This document shows, piece by piece, positions 47,310 through 48,736 of a stretch of 48,736 nucleotides of DNA. The stretch is from contig JAJPXG010000112.1 of NCBI GenBank assembly GCA_021205565.1, forward strand, positions 1 through 48,736. Direction: 5' to 3'. Source of the DNA: Lachnospiraceae bacterium (GTDB lineage Bacteria; Bacillota; Clostridia; Lachnospirales; Lachnospiraceae). Within the stretch, counting starts at the first letter, position 1, and every line of letters starts with the position of its first letter. The translations under genes and the position numbers were made by a program. The notes beneath the pieces are model-generated. The model was not told the origin of the DNA, made no database searches, and saw only the letters and a list, made by a program, of their open reading frames with translations.

Positions 47310-47338
47310 ATTATAAAACTATTTTTCCAGCCTGTCCC
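47310..47338 (-). promoter_or_regulatory. promoter upstream of the beta-helix/peptide operon
   Basis: Minus strand: -35 GGGACA at 47338-47333 (4 of 6), 17-nt spacer, -10 TATAAT at 47315-47310, leaving a leader of about 130 nt. A TTGACA at 47263-47258 with poor -10 is an alternative. Confidence 0.55.
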
Positions 47339-47396
47339 CTATTATCCCGAAACGGAGTCCGATTCACCGGAAGCCGTCAGAAATTGCTTCCCAGAT

Positions 47397-48736
47397 TCAG
47401 CGAATCGTGAACGTCCCCGCATGCAGGTCAAGCTGCACGCTGATATTCTGATTGTCATCGTGCGCAGGGTTCTCAATCGTCGCAATCACGTTACGGTACG
47501 CATTTTTCAGCGCATTATAATGGGCCGGGTCTACGTTTAAATCACCTGCTCTGCGTTTTACATTATTTACAGTTTTGTCCTTTTTGAGTCGATTCGTTGA
47601 AATGACCGCACATTCATAACCCTGCTTCTTCCCCGATGATATCGCTCCAATATCCATTTTTGAGCAATGATGCGGGACATGCATAAAATCAAACAGCCCG
47701 TAAAACTGCCTGTAATTCGGATGCCCCCAATTCAGGTATGATCCTTGCGGCCAGTAAAAATCATCTATGCACGAATAAGGAACGTCCCCGGCCAGCAAAC
47801 ATTTTTTCTCTTGCTTACAAACATTCACACAAATGATTATGTACAGACCCTCGCAATTTTTTCTGCTGATAAATGGATCTTTCCCACGTCCCATCTCAAG
47901 AAATATACCGTAATTATTGCCAAGTTTGGATGTGATCGGTGGAAGAGACAGCGCGCTCCACGCCCTGTCCACCAGGTACAGATTTCCAAAATAATTCACA
48001 TACCGCGCAAGCCTGTACGCATTATAAGAAGCCTGATCTTTTCCCGAATTTGACAGACTCGGCGCGATCCACGGCACATCAAAAATGCGCTGCCTGGCAT
48101 AGGCCGTCCCTATGATGTGATCCAAATCCCAGTGAGACAGGACAACGCCCGTCGGCTGCAGGCTGCGAATTGCCTGCGTCGCTTTATAATATGGAAAATT
48201 CCCGCTTTTCTTCGGATAACACCTGTAGGAATAGCCTATATCGTATAAAATGCGGCATTGGCTTCCTTTTATATAATCCGCGTTCCCTTTTCCAACATTA
48301 TAAATATCTATTGTGTCCAGCGTGTCAATTACCGCGGAACGACTGAAGCAGGCCTGAAACGCCGCGTCTATTTCAGAAACGCTGCACAGCTTAAAAACAT
48401 CGTCCCTGCACACATCATTTATTTGCTTCATCACCCTCTGCGGAACCGCTTTATTATCAAAAACAAGCTTCTTCCCCTCAAGTGAACTCACCGGACTGGA
48501 ACTGAATTGCAGCGCACCCTCAAAAACCCACTCATTTCCTCCAAATGCGGCCGTGTCCGCTATCCTGGCCGCATACCATCGATCCTCCAGGCCATTCGAC
48601 TGATACTCTCTCAGCCGCCTGTAATTCTCATAGGTGCCCTCAACTATGAAACTGGCAAAGTACGGCCTGTAATGGGCCTGATGTAAATACCGGTCGTTTT
48701 GACACCACTGCACGGACTTTTTGAGCAGGCGTGCCG
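47397..48736 (-). CDS. ComEC-like metallo-beta-lactamase-fold protein, 5' end outside window
   Basis: At least 446 codons; the frame stays open to the window edge. The metallo-hydrolase core resembles the beta-lactamase domain of ComEC: IDIYNVGKGNADYI, LSHWDLDHIIG (H-x-D-x-D-H metal site), LLAGDVPYS and VPHHCS. No membrane segments are visible, and about 130 N-terminal residues are of unknown type, so it is not a competence channel. Stand-alone forms are found in defence and signalling islands. It could be nucleic-acid or nucleotide directed; the role is unknown. Confidence 0.75.
   Translation of the reverse strand, partial: ARLLKKSVQWCQNDRYLHQAHYRPYFASFIVEGTYENYRRLREYQSNGLEDRWYAARIADTAAFGGNEWVFEGALQFSSSPVSSLEGKKLVFDNKAVPQRVMKQINDVCRDDVFKLCSVSEIDAAFQACFSRSAVIDTLDTIDIYNVGKGNADYIKGSQCRILYDIGYSYRCYPKKSGNFPYYKATQAIRSLQPTGVVLSHWDLDHIIGTAYARQRIFDVPWIAPSLSNSGKDQASYNAYRLARYVNYFGNLYLVDRAWSALSLPPITSKLGNNYGIFLEMGRGKDPFISRKNCEGLYIIICVNVCKQEKKCLLAGDVPYSCIDDFYWPQGSYLNWGHPNYRQFYGLFDFMHVPHHCSKMDIGAISSGKKQGYECAVISTNRLKKDKTVNNVKRRAGDLNVDPAHYNALKNAYRNVIATIENPAHDDNQNISVQLDLHAGTFTIR

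Overview
The window looks like chromosome from a gut-type Firmicute of the Lachnospiraceae (Clostridium cluster XIVa). The reasons are a proline T-box leader in front of an archaeal-type ProRS, a PerR next to a reverse rubrerythrin, an oxygen-sensitive two-subunit fumarase, a BlaI/BlaR1-like pair, strong AGGAGG ribosome sites and moderately high GC broken by AT-rich accessory patches. The genus cannot be fixed by reading alone.

Layout. 1-4.1 kb: the 5' half of tRNA-Ser(GCU), then an operon read on the minus strand, T-box > proS > HIT hydrolase > fumarase alpha > fumarase beta. 4.1-8 kb: two overlapping half-size ABC exporters. 8.1-10.8 kb: histidine kinase > response regulator > RluA-type pseudouridine synthase. 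10.9-12.1 kb: perR with a 25-bp autoregulatory palindrome, then reverse rubrerythrin. 12.2-22.8 kb: a carbohydrate locus with a cytoplasmic FG-GAP propeller protein, an AraC regulator, and the operon sulfatase > two sugar permeases > Tat/lipobox binding protein > LacZ-type beta-galactosidase. It is best read as import of a sulfated galactoside followed by desulfation and cleavage inside the cell. 22.9-27.5 kb: GNAT acetyltransferase, a Phd/RelE-type toxin-antitoxin pair, GT2 glycosyltransferase, NUDIX hydrolase and S51 peptidase. 27.7-31 kb: BlaR1-like M56 protease and BlaI repressor with its operators, then an SDR dehydrogenase. 31.2-37.1 kb: gmd > fcl > manC > manA > LCP ligase, which makes GDP-L-fucose for a surface polymer.

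37.2-48.7 kb is the most unusual part. Read on the minus strand it holds an orphan ComEC-like metallo-beta-lactamase protein (cut by the window edge), a secreted right-handed beta-helix protein, two tiny adjacent genes of 49 and 53 codons that share an N-terminal Y-x-x-H-x-L-E pattern, an HPr-kinase-like protein, a PqqD/RRE protein, an AT-rich RloA/RloB (AbiL-like) defence pair with its own promoter, an ABC exporter fused to an N-terminal S26B-like signal-peptidase domain, a membrane-anchored coiled-coil protein, and an AraC regulator. I read this as an undescribed ribosomal-peptide (RiPP-like) locus: two candidate precursors, an RRE for leader recognition, a kinase that may phosphorylate the peptide, and a peptidase-ABC exporter in which an S26-like domain replaces the usual C39 protease. 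A defence module seems to have landed in the middle of it. No cyclase, radical SAM enzyme or lasso B2/C gene is present in the window, so the chemistry of the product is open.
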